Below are positions 1 to 10,844 of a stretch of DNA of 64,000 nucleotides, in pieces. The stretch is taken from NCBI RefSeq assembly GCF_022539505.1, contig NC_061510.1, forward strand, positions 277,842,330 through 277,906,329. The letters run 5' to 3'. The position numbers and the translations under genes are program-made. The notes under the pieces were generated by a model. The model did no database searches, had not been told where the DNA came from, and saw only the letters and a program-made list of their open reading frames with translations. Every line of letters starts with the position of its first letter. Within the stretch, counting starts at the first letter, position 1. This DNA comes from Lolium rigidum. Lineage: Eukaryota; Streptophyta; Magnoliopsida; Poales; Poaceae.

Positions 1-26
1 GGTGAAAACCCAAGGTCTGGTATTAA

Positions 27-1361
27 GGGTGGCTTCTTTTGGGCTTCTGCTTATGCATAAGCCAGCTTCTCTGTTTCGGTGGGAAGAAACTGTGGTGGCT
101 AGAAGCTCCTAGAAGCTAGTTACTTCTATTCTTTTGGCCTTCTGAAATTATAGCTCATTTGTATGAGTGAGTTGTAAAATATATATAAAGCCCCAAAATT
201 TGTTGTGTGCTTTAAATAAGTGATGATATCATATATACCTTACTTTTTAGTAATTGAATCAAGAAAATTATGAGAAGTCAGACGCCAATAAAAACATGGT
301 ATCATAGTATAATTTGGTACATGCCAAAATAAAATAAATGTCTTAGTGGATCCGAAACAATAATAATAACAACTCAAGCAACCAAACTTTCAGCAATAAT
401 TTGTCGTAGAGCACCCACGCCATCAGATGAAGAAGAAGCATGTCCACCAGGAAAAGACGCGTTATCCTCATAGATATATGAGCTTCTCTCCATCCTGTCA
501 AAATGGTCATCGTACAGCTTGCTATCTCGGATGAAGTTATGCAAACTCAGAGGGTCGTGGTAATGTGGTATAGAAAGTAGAATGTGCCACTTCAACTTTA
601 GAACGCCAAATGCTCTTTCAATGGCATTTCGTAGAGACGAATGAAGATGGTTGAATTTCTCTTCCATGTTCTGCGGAGGCGCACCTTGAAAGTTTTTATA
701 GCAAATTCTCACAACAATTTTGATTATAACAGAAAATGTTGAAGGAGAGATAGTTACCGGTGGCTGTGACGACGACATGGATCGAATAGTGGTCGAAATA
801 GTTGGGGCAGGACAAGGAAGTTGGGGAGGATGCAGGGGCCAGGCCGTCCTTGATGCGTATGCAGGAGGCGGGCGCCGTCCTTTGGCGTCGGTGGGGAAGG
901 TCGATGCGGAGGGAGGAAGAGGTCGACGGTCCGCCGCCGGGCCGGAGCGGAGAGCTCGTCGGCAGTGGATGCAGGGGCGGGCGCCGTCCTTGATGCGTAT
1001 GCAGGAGGCGGCGACGCAAGGCAAGCACACGAGGGGCGTGTGGGAGAGGAGGGGCGGCTGCGCCCCTTCCCTTCTGGAGCTGAACGCCGGCGGGTCACCG
1101 GCCCTGTAGCGGCGGCGGCTTGGGAACCCTAGCTCGGGACAAGCGGTGCGGGAGAGGAGGGACGACTGTGCGAGAGAGGAACGTGTGCGTCTATACCGAT
1201 TCTACGGGAGAAGCTCGGGAAACTGCCGAGGACCAGTTTCTCGCTACGTGAAGAAAATGGGCTTCACGGTGGGAGGAAGCTATCCAGAAACTGGGCTGAT
1301 CTTTTGGGCTTTAGCGGTTTGGGACCTAGAAGCTGAGGTAGAAACCCAAAAGAAGTCACCC
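27..1361 (-). mobile_element. PIF/Harbinger element with TSD and TIRs
   Basis: The element is bounded by a 3-bp TAA target-site duplication (24-26 and 1362-1364), as expected for PIF/Harbinger. The left terminal inverted repeat begins GGGTGGCTTCTTTTGGGCTT and the right end, read inward on the minus strand, begins GGGTGACTTCTTTTGGGTTT. They match over about 24 bp with about 3 mismatches. The interior holds a C-terminal transposase fragment on the minus strand (374-690) and a GC-rich block (about 780-1180) in which a roughly 28-bp phrase containing CCGTCCTTGATGCGTATGCA occurs twice (near 846 and 984). With only a transposase remnant it is non-autonomous. The GC-rich block could be element 5' sequence or captured host DNA. 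Confidence 0.85.
374..690 (-). pseudogene. Harbinger (HARBI1/ALP1-like) transposase C-terminal fragment
   Basis: The minus-strand reading contains NAIERAFGVLKLKWHILL followed by LHNFIRDSKLYDDHF, the hallmark C-terminal block of the DDE_Tnp_4 (HARBI1/ALP1) nuclease, and ends at a stop near 374. The catalytic DDE core and N-terminus are absent, and the segment between the KWHIL and LHNFI blocks is shorter than usual. Upstream codons run into GC-rich sequence with no similarity to transposase. It is therefore a truncated, non-functional remnant inside the 27-1361 element. Confidence 0.8.
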
Positions 1362-1364
1362 TAA

Positions 1365-1860
1365 TTGGTTGTGTCTAGCAATGGCTTTGTTGAAGGCATT
1401 GTATTTTAGGGCGCAGAGTTTCTCCAAGGTGAAAACCTATGATCTATGATCAGGACGATGAAGGCGCTTGTGCATAGATCCCTTTTTGGAGGCATCGCTT
1501 TTGGAGAAGATGGACTTATGGTGCTTTTCTTGGTGGTGTTTGGTCTGCTGCTACAAGGAATTGATCGTTCTGGCGGATCTTTTCTTTTTAAATTATTATT
1601 TCTTTTTTGAGATATTGATATATGCCCTTTATAAAAAAAATGATGGATCCATGCTTTGGTTTGCCTTTTTCTGTTTTCTAACTACCATTAGTTTGATTCT
1701 GGTAAGCCCCTGCACATATACCTCCCTTTCATCAAGAATTGCTCTCCAAATTCGAGACAGATGAGGCCCCAATTCAGTATCTAGAATAGAGTCATCAGGG
1801 AAGTGTACATACTTGAGAATTATTGCACTTTATTTATTGGGGTCTTGAAGGATTCTCCAG
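1365..1860. other. Intergenic, no gene recognised
   Basis: AT-rich DNA following the Harbinger element. A T-rich stretch around 1585-1640 resembles a retroposon 3' region but has no clear tail or duplication. No ORF resembling a known protein was seen. Confidence 0.5.
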
Positions 1861-1869
1861 GATTAAAGT

Positions 1870-2810
1870 GCTAGTAGGCATGGATTCAAAATTTTGAAAT
1901 CTCTAAGCCAAAGCCAAGACCTCCCATGTATTTGGGCCTAGTCATTACCTCCCAACAGACCCAACAAGGTTTTCTCTTCCCCTCCTTTACCACCCCACCA
2001 AAACAAAGCGAATACGGGATTAATAAGCTCACATGAATCTCTTGGTAACCCGAAACAAGCCATTGAGTACATCAGGATAGCTTGTTATATCGATTTAATC
2101 AACACTTCTTTTTTCCAAGCTGATAAAATCTTCTCAAGCTAGCCCTTCACCTTACCACAAATTCGGTCCTTCAAAAAATTGAAAGTACCATATCTGGAAC
2201 TACCTACATCAGTAGGCATACCAAGATAACAATCATTTTGTGCCTCCATACTCACGTCGAGAATAGATTTCACCTCATCACGAGTGACTTGTGCGCACCC
2301 TGTTGTGAACAAGATTGATGACTTCTCCTCATTTATTTTCTGACCTCACGTTTCACAATAAAGCCCTAGGCGAGTAGACAACTCATCTGCTCCCTCTCTA
2401 CTTCCTTTGGAGAACAATAGGCTGTCATCCAACAAGTGGTTCACCGGCGGAGCCTTTGGGGCCACCTTGATACCTCCAAGGTGCAATGACCGAAACTTTT
2501 TAACATGCACGAAAGACCCTCTGCTACTAACAAAAAGAGATATGGTGAGACTAGGGCATCTTCTCTAAGACCTTTAGATGGTTTACATTCCTCCAACTTA
2601 CTACCATTAAAACGGACAAAAAAAAGGGACTGGTATCACCATCCCCATAACCACTGAAATACATTGTTGGGCAAAACCTAACGTATGCATGATTGCTTCC
2701 AAATAATCCCACTCGACTCAATCATATGTCTCCATTCATGTCTAGCTTCATAGCACAATTGTTTCCTAATTAGTTGAACAAGAACCTTGGGCTAGTCTAA
2801 GGCATCAGCA
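1870..2810 (-). pseudogene. Degraded LINE reverse transcriptase
   Basis: Translating the minus strand piecewise gives blocks typical of plant LINE (L1-clade) ORF2. One is KGLREDALVSPYLFLLVAEG near 2510-2580, the usual P(S/T)RGLRQGDPLSPYLF region. Next is DDSLLFS near 2400-2420, corresponding to the catalytic ADD motif. Then come INEEKSSILF and YLGMPTDVG, and near 2000-2100 SMACFGLP. Frames change and stops interrupt throughout. Endonuclease and 5' sequences are missing. It reads right to left and is an old inactive fragment. Confidence 0.75.
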
Positions 2811-3476
2811 TTTTATGGGCTTGACCTGTCTAATACTTTTAGCATTTCGTCTCTTAGAACAAGGGGGCTGGCTTGGAATGTTGGATCTCTGGATGATTTG
2901 AACAAAAGTGTTGACGAAGTCCAATCCAGACCAACAAATAAACTGAAACTACGCCACACAGCCGCCCATGCCATGCCATGCCATCCCATGTGATGAATCG
3001 CCGAAGGGAGTGCCTCTAGTCGGCTAGCTCTAGTTTGATTAGTGATTACGGTGGTACATGCATGTAATGGTTCTGTGCAAGATCATGGCAATCACCTAGA
3101 TATATATTCTATAAAGTTTGGAGGCGCATGCCTAATGATTGTGGACACATGCCCTGCTGAAGTTAGGAACATATAAATTTATACGATTTTGATCTCTGAA
3201 GCAAAATAACTGATTTGTTCTAGGTCGACTGTGCCTTGAGCTTTTTCAGCTAGTGTGTGGAGAAGCAAAGCAGGGGCATAAACTTGCACTGGCTACTGCT
3301 AGGCTGTTTGACATGCTCTAGCAGGTCGTATAGACTAAGCTTAGTATCACTCGTGACTTTCGATAACCATAGTTTGTTTAATCCGAGCCAACCTACTGAG
3401 TTATGTACTTTGTTTTATCCGTTGGTCGCTGGGACACACATGTATTTACTTTTTAGCAAGTCTTTATGTTAACTGA
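2811..3476. other. Intergenic, with short CCATG microsatellite
   Basis: No coding sequence recognised. A short imperfect CCATG tandem run lies at about 2968-2992. Otherwise AT-rich unannotated sequence leads up to the MULE left end. Confidence 0.5.
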
Positions 3477-4239
3477 TACTCCCATTGTTCTAAAACAAGT
3501 GATTCAACTTTTTCTTGTTACGACGGTAATACATTTTAGTTATCGAGAAATCTATCTATAAGCTGATCTGACTGTGTCTTAACGTCAGTTCGCGCTCATG
3601 GCCGCGCGATTCGCATCCGATGGTCCAGAGCTTCCCGCATCGCGGACCTGGTGGGGACCCACGTGCAGTCTCTGTCGTCGCGTGCGCGTAGCATTAAAAT
3701 TGTTTTTTCGAAATTAATTGGGGCTGTCGGTGAGCGGCTTCATTTCGTCTCCCTTCGTCCTCGGATGCGGTCGCCCTGGTGCTCCGCCTCGTCGCCAAAT
3801 CCGTCGATTGCGGTCGCCGGCGACGGATCTTACTCGCCGGAGACGATTTTTCGCATCAGGTTCGGTTCGCCCACTTCGATTGCTCTTCTGCACCGTCGCG
3901 CACCTTCTCCTTGCTTCTAATTTCCCTCCTCGGGGTTCTCAGGGGGGGTGCCATCCTTCGCCGTGGTTCTCGTTTCTGGCTGATAGGAGTGGTCGCCGGA
4001 GTCGCCGTGGACGGTTTACTACTCGCCGTAGTCTGATTTCGTCCTAGGTTGGTTTTGCGCTCCACTCAATGTTTCTCATCCCGCATCAGTGCATCTCCGT
4101 TGTTTTTGTTACTCGCCGGAGTCGCCGTGGACGGTTTTTCACTTCTGGTTTTGTCAGGTGACATCCTTCTCCGCGGGATCTACTCTTCGTGCTTCCGCCA
4201 GTGGTCTGGTCTCCGACAACACGCTCGACACGATTTCCT

Positions 4240-5110
4240 CTGTCTCCGTCACAGTAAGGTACTTCTGATTTTCTGGGCAACATCCTAATGCATTTGATTT
4301 TTTAGGATGTTACTGTGTGGGCAGTTAGGATTTGTGTGATGTTTTCATGTGTTTTTTTGTGCATCATATGATATCAATTTTCGTGATATGACAGCCCAAT
4401 GCACTAGACTAGGTGGTCACTGAGGTATGAGCAATGATGTGCAGGGGATTTGTTGAGGATGTTATTTTTTGTAGACTTTTCCTAAGGATTTCGTGCATCG
4501 TATGGCAGTAATTTTAGTGCTATGACATCATTTTTGCGCATGTAATTATTTGAGGATGTTACTGTGTGGTCACCTATGATTTTTTTTTGTGATTTTGTCC
4601 TAGGTTGGTTTTTGAGGATTTTTTTTTTTTTTGAGGATGTTACTGTGTGGTAGATTTTTAGGATTTTTATTTGATGGCTTTTTAATGAGGTTTGTGTGCA
4701 GCATATGGTAGCAATTTTAGTGATATGACATCGTAGTCCAGGGAATTTTTTGAGGATGTTACTGTGTGGTCACTTAGGATTTTTTTTTGATGTCCTCTAG
4801 TGGTTTCTGTGCAACATATGGTAGCAATTGGCGTGCTATGATATCCTAGTGCAGGAAATTTTTTGAGGATGTCTGTGGCTGAGGTATGAGCAAAGATGTA
4901 CAGGGTTTTTATGGTACTACAACATCCTAGTGCAAGTTTGTTTGAGTGTGTGCAACATCTGGTACAATAATGTGATATATAACATCCTTGTGCATTGAAG
5001 TTTTTAGGATGTTTTTGCTACCTGGTCACTTGGTTTTTTTGTGATCATCATGTGGTTTGGTGTGCAGCATCTGATAGAATTTTCGATATTATAACACATC
5101 AGTGCACCAT
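4240..5110. repeat. Degenerate tandem repeats in MULE left arm
   Basis: The phrase AGGATGTTACTGTGTGG recurs near 4304, 4554, 4636 and 4753. Each copy is associated with a second phrase, GCATATGGTAGCAATTTTAG followed by TGATATGACATC, seen in variant forms near 4360, 4495, 4700, 4815 and 5060. Spacing is irregular, about 80-250 bp. The array lies upstream of the first recognisable protein segment of the Ulp1 unit and looks like a decayed subterminal repeat. Confidence 0.6.
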
Positions 5111-5221
5111 TTGTCTCAGTAACATTTCTTTTTGCTAAATGACATCTACACCTGTGTGGACATTTTTGTTTATTTGTTTTCCATAATAACTCCCACCTTG
5201 CTTATTTTTCAACAGGCATCA

Positions 5222-8200
5222 ATGACAAAGTCAAGTAGTCATAGGAAAAACAAGTCCGGCAGAAAACACAGTAAGCTAAGCCTTATGCGCAAGAAGCTTA
5301 CATTGAAGCACAAGGTTTCAGCAATTCATTGTGAGCTACCACGTGAAGTAGATGTATCTGTTGAACCTGTCTGCGATGAAGGAAATGTTGTTCAAGAAAC
5401 TGAAAAACAAAATGAAGCAAATGTTGTTGAGGAAGAAGTAGCACCTGTGAAGGTGAGTTAAAGAATCTACAACTTCGTAGTACATCTTCATTTTTTTTGC
5501 TAGATGTTTTTTTCCCTCTCGTGTATGTTTATCAGTAAGAATCTACAACATTCATACTGAAGACAGTGGGCTTTTACCGCGGTAGTTGGCATTTTCTGCA
5601 AATTCAGAAACAAGTTGTCTCTTGAAACAAAATCATGAAAATAAATATATCATTAAATTTAACAATTGAAACATATACAGTATAGAATCTTCTTTCCCAG
5701 TTTTACTTATAGGTTTTTTTTTTGCAATTGGTCTAGGTGAAGAAGAAGAAATTACTACAGCGTGCATCCCCAATGAAGCTAGTGAGGTTATATCCTAGCA
5801 TTACAGATGATCAGATGACAATGATTAGGAATGCAGATTATGGTGGATTATTGGATATAAAATGTTCGAAACTGCAACCTGGTCTGTGCAAGTTTCTGAT
5901 GGAGAGCTTTGATTCAGCATCATGCAGTTTGGTCTTCCCTGGGAGAGGTTCAATCCCTATCACTGAAGATTCCGTACAAAAGGTTATAGGTGTCCCGCGT
6001 GGCAAGTTACAAGTGTCGTACGATCTGAATTCAGATGCAATAAAATTTATGCGGGAAGAAATTGGAGTTGTAGGAAAGCAGCAACCAACTATCAAAGCTT
6101 TGGAAAAGAAACTTCTCACAATGAAGAATGCCGACAGCCGGTACCTCGGATTGTTCATAATTTATGGGATGTGCTCCGTGCTAGCTCCTACTACAGGTGT
6201 ACGCATTAGTCCGAGGATATACTCTTCGTTTATTCACATCAAACAAGCAAAAAATCTCAATGTGTGCAAGTTTGTGATAACTATGATCCAGTAAAGCAAC
6301 TAAGTCAAGTTCAGAAAAGGCCATCCTAAAGTCATGCATGCTGTACATCATGGTAACTTTTTTGTCTACTCCTAATTTGATTTTCATTGATCATATTTTT
6401 TTTCATGCGAAACAATGTCCTCTTGTCCTTACAGATTTCCCTTTTACATCTCTTACAGGTTAAATACTTAGATTCATTGCAACTAAATGATATGGATATC
6501 ATTGATGAAGGGACACGTGTTTCAGTTTGGACAAATGCAATGGTCGGAAAGCTATTATGCAGGACACACGACCTGATGGTTCGTTCGGCAATGCACCGGT
6601 AAAAACTTACAGAAATAGCATATGTAGTTTAACTGTAGTTCTTTTTGCCTTTTCAACCAAACCATATGATTTGTTCTCTGATATATGTTCCTCTCTGTCT
6701 ATAAATCTGTAGTTGAAACCTGAATATGCGTACACAAGTGCATCTGAATCAACTGAAAGAGATGTATCTGTCGAAAATTCAGCAGCTCATGGGCAGGATA
6801 AACTCAACAACCTAAGCAATAGGTCCACTGATATGGATGAATCTATGGAGCAGTCACATACACTCGGACATGATGAAGACAACACAAACCATCAAGAGCA
6901 AAGCGATAACACACATTTTGAAGAACCTGTCGATGATGAATGGAAGTATGGTGGCATGAATGAAGAAGAGTCTCGAAGATGTCAAACCAGAAGCGTATAC
7001 AGGGGGGCAGACCATACTTTTTGCAGACCCGGATGTTATTGATAGGTTCATCAGACATAATGTGCCATCTACATGCACAGCGCAAGTAAGCATGAAACAA
7101 AAAATTTCTTACTCTTTTTACATCTCACCCAGAAGGATGTCACCCTGATTATAGTGGAATAAAACTTCCATCTGAAAAATAACATTTACTCATTGATAAT
7201 CGAATGTTACCATCATAGGATTAATTTCTGTAATTATTTTTTACCATAGCTTTCTTTTTGCTTTTTCCAATGTTCCATGTTTTCAAACACCACTAGTAGA
7301 ATAAGACATACATTTTTTTCCCTATTATACAAGAGTGACACCAATTTTGAACCAACTTTTCATGATAAAAAACATCTGAACTAATTTTAACAAATTTATT
7401 TTTGCAAACATTGGTTCAAAATTCTTATAGGATGTAGCATTACCTGCAAATTTATTACTTCTGTACAAAATTTCTTTGCTGACAAAGCTACTTACAAACT
7501 TACTGTCATTTGCAGGAAACCTATAAATTCAAAGAAGCAATTGAGTACGCTTGTCATGGTTTTGAAGCAAGCTTGCAGATGCTAGTTCGAAATTTAGTTC
7601 ACACTGTAGAGAGTAAAAACAATCCAGAATTCACAGGTCACCAAATCAGCTCGCAAGAAACACTGACAAAAAATAAAGATTCAAAAGCCAACACACAGTT
7701 CAAGCAGACAACCACAAGGGGTTTTCCCAAGAACCAACCATCAACAACACATGATGACAAGACCTTCAGGACTCATTCGGATATCAATCGAACAACAATT
7801 CGTTTCTATGGGTACAGCACAAGGGTTGTGCCAAGCAAGTCGATACTCGATGGACACATAGAAGGATTTGAAGAAGAGTTGAAACAACATATGGATCATG
7901 CTGATGGCATTACCAAACTAGCCAGTCCACAACCAGTAATCGTGCTGAAAGATGATGCCATTCCAACTATGAGTCCTGCTGAAGATGATGCAGTTATTGA
8001 GGAGAAAGAACATCCTGATTCCATTTCAGTGAAAGATGTTGAGCAAGAAATCAACGAAGACCAAGGCATTCCACCCACAGTTACTGCTCAAGATGATGCA
8101 GGCATTCTGCTGGAAGTTGAAATACCAAACAGTGTGTACAAGAGCAAAGTGGATCATGTCAACCATGTAGGATGCAAGCAATGAAGATAAAGGAAATGTA

Positions 8201-10506
8201 TATTCTCCGGATGCACTTGTGGCAGAACATAAGCAGAAAAAGGGGGAAAATCAAGAAGATGTTAGTAAGACCGGGACATCAACCGTGAAGAATAACGACA
8301 GTGCCACCAATTCAGACAAGGTGACATCAAATCAAGCTGTGGGTACTGGAATCTTGGAGCACAAAAATGTAACTTACAATCAACTGTCCGGTGTGATGTT
8401 TGATGATGAAGATAGCTCAGTAAGCAGTGAAGAGAAAAAAAGGATAGACTTCATGCACTATGTGGGGTTCTCACACATTCACAAGTTAAGCATACCAATC
8501 CTCGCAAGTTCCGGAGATATCCGACGATGGGATTCAAGAAAATACATCTCAACTAAGGAGCCGGATGTTGCAAAGAATTGACAAACAAGCCAGCTCCAGA
8601 AGTAACTTCTGGATTGGAATCACTAATTGATGGAAGCAAAAAAGATGAGATGGAAAAATTATTGTTAGACATGGTGCCAAAAGTAGAAGCAAACAAACGG
8701 AAAAAGGTCTCGTTCGCAGATGGACCAAGCAAGAAAATGAAGGAGGAATCAGATTCTGTAGTTCCATCTCCATCAAGATATAGAACAAGATCTGCTTCTC
8801 GCGAAGAAATGGCTTCAAGCCCACAGAGAAAGCAGGATATAGGTGAAGCCCAAGTAAAAACAGCAGCAAAAGGGAAAACATTGACGCCAAGAAAGACATC
8901 TCATCGCCAAGTATCAAGTCCAAGTGACAGCAATTCTCGGAGACAAACAAGACTTTCAACACTGAGCACTATGGCAACAGCAAATACTGAAAACAAGAAA
9001 GATGTAAGTCCAAGTTCATCTGGAATCAAAACTACAACCGAGAGCATCCCAAGTTCAAGCAAAATTCGACCCAATGGGTAGGAAACTAAACTTCGACAAA
9101 GACAGAATCCGAAAGGAGAATGCACGCAATAAGGATGGCTCCGGACCCACCACCTTTTGATCCGAGCACACCACCGTAAACCACCGATCAAGATGAATTA
9201 GTCGTCAACGAAGCTAACAAAGAAGTGGAGATACAAGAAGCGAAGCTATTGTTGCAAGCACCAACCACCAAGAAAAAACAGATGCATCAAGGAGCACTAC
9301 ACCCGTGGTTCATGAATATCAAAAGAGAAATGTCAAGATAGGACACTTAGCAAAATCTCCATTCGTCAACCTAGAATCCAAGAAAAACTACAAGTGTTTC
9401 CAAGTCGATGGAAACTTTGTACAACATGGTGTGTGAGCATGGATGGAAGACTAGTTCAACGTCGAATAAAGAAATAGTCATTGATACAACAAATTACTAT
9501 TGCAACCTCGAGCGGTTAGCGATTCAGTTGCACCAGGGAAGATGTTGATAAATACGATGAGCTGAGATTGGAATTCACATAATGACATTGGAGAACAAAA
9601 ATCCTAAGAAATACATAATGCCACTACGTGTTGCTCGTAAGTAAACAATCATCGGTTCTTTTTGTACTTTTACATTTGTTCATGCACTTCTTTTTGTCCA
9701 CATTAATCAAGCAAGCATGTAATTCCCGCATCTCTTCTACGTAAATATCTCATTGATTCCCGATATGATTTAAAAGATGTTACAAGGTGTTTCGAGAACA
9801 GCCCAAATAACGTAGACTTGATCACAAAGATATTGTAAGTTTGCCAACTTTTCTAAACTTATTTTTGTTAACTGAATTTTTTATACACCAGATGTGCCTC
9901 CACAATAAACTGATTTTCTTAAACAAACATACAGACAATAACATCCTTCATCTAATAGGTTTGTTTCCCAACACTCGAGAAGTGGGCACGAACACCTACA
10001 AATGGTTCTGGACACTATTGGTTGGTTGTTCTTAATGTAAGTGCAGAAAGATTTGAGATAATTGACTCGTTATCATCAAGGAAAAAGGGGGAAGCTCTTA
10101 TGATGGAAGCATGTCACATGCTCATAGCGGGAATCAAGGTTATGTGGAAAAGAGAGTATGCAACATCAAAAGTGCAAATCGCGAATTGGCCAATAGAAGT
10201 TATTGACAGTCCACGTCAAACAAACACGTAAGATTTTTTCTTTTGTTTTTTGGTACTTGAGAAAGACAGAAAAGTACAATGCTACATCAGGTTTTTTGGA
10301 TATCTCCATATATGTTAACTATGTTTTGCTGATACATATGATCTCCTAGGTACGATTGCGGTTTCTTTATGTTGAAGAACCTTGAGGAAAAACATGGAAG
10401 GATGGTTTCATCATTCACACAGAAGGACTTGCCAAACATCAGGAAACTATACACTGACAAATGGCTACGCACGGAGAACAAAGCACCTTGGGGCTTATAT
10501 ATCTAG
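5222..10506 (+). pseudogene. MULE-borne Ulp1-like (C48) cysteine protease gene, frameshifted
   Basis: A multi-exon reading begins with the basic, Lys-rich MTKSSSHRKNKSGRK (5222) and exits at a donor near 5454. The next block (from about 5737) starts VKKKKLLQRASPMKLVRLYP. Its downstream part includes FPGRGSIPITEDSVQKVIGV, typical of transposon-encoded Ulp1 proteins of plants. A one-base shift near 6293 and further shifts near 6970, 8190 and 8580 break the frame. The C-terminus keeps the C48 protease core: HYWLVVLNVS with the catalytic His near 10013, FEIIDS with the Asp near 10060, and YDCGFFMLKNLEE with the catalytic Cys near 10355. It ends with a stop at 10506. Ulp1 proteases remove SUMO-like modifiers, but the role in transposons is unknown. 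As it stands the gene cannot encode one continuous product unless splicing skips the lesions. Confidence 0.7.
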
Positions 10507-10844
10507 CTATTTCTTCTTGATGTTAAGGTAATGAAGCTGCTTCTCATCATTTTTTTCTAACAGAGAAATTTTACTGATAAAGGATAATTGAGTCAAGCAA
10601 TTACATCTGTAGTTTCTCTGGAATTTTTGTTCTCATTTTTTACACAAATTAACATGCAACTTAACACTTCAATTCAAAGAAGATAAAATCTTACATAAAC
10701 TCAGAACGTAAATTGCAACATTGATAAATAATATATTCAAATGGACTCTGAAACCATGTTTCCATGTTAACATAAGAAACAAACTCTGAATCCATGTCTA
10801 CATGTCTAAAACTTAATCACCACCAAGCCACTTTCTGTTTCCTA

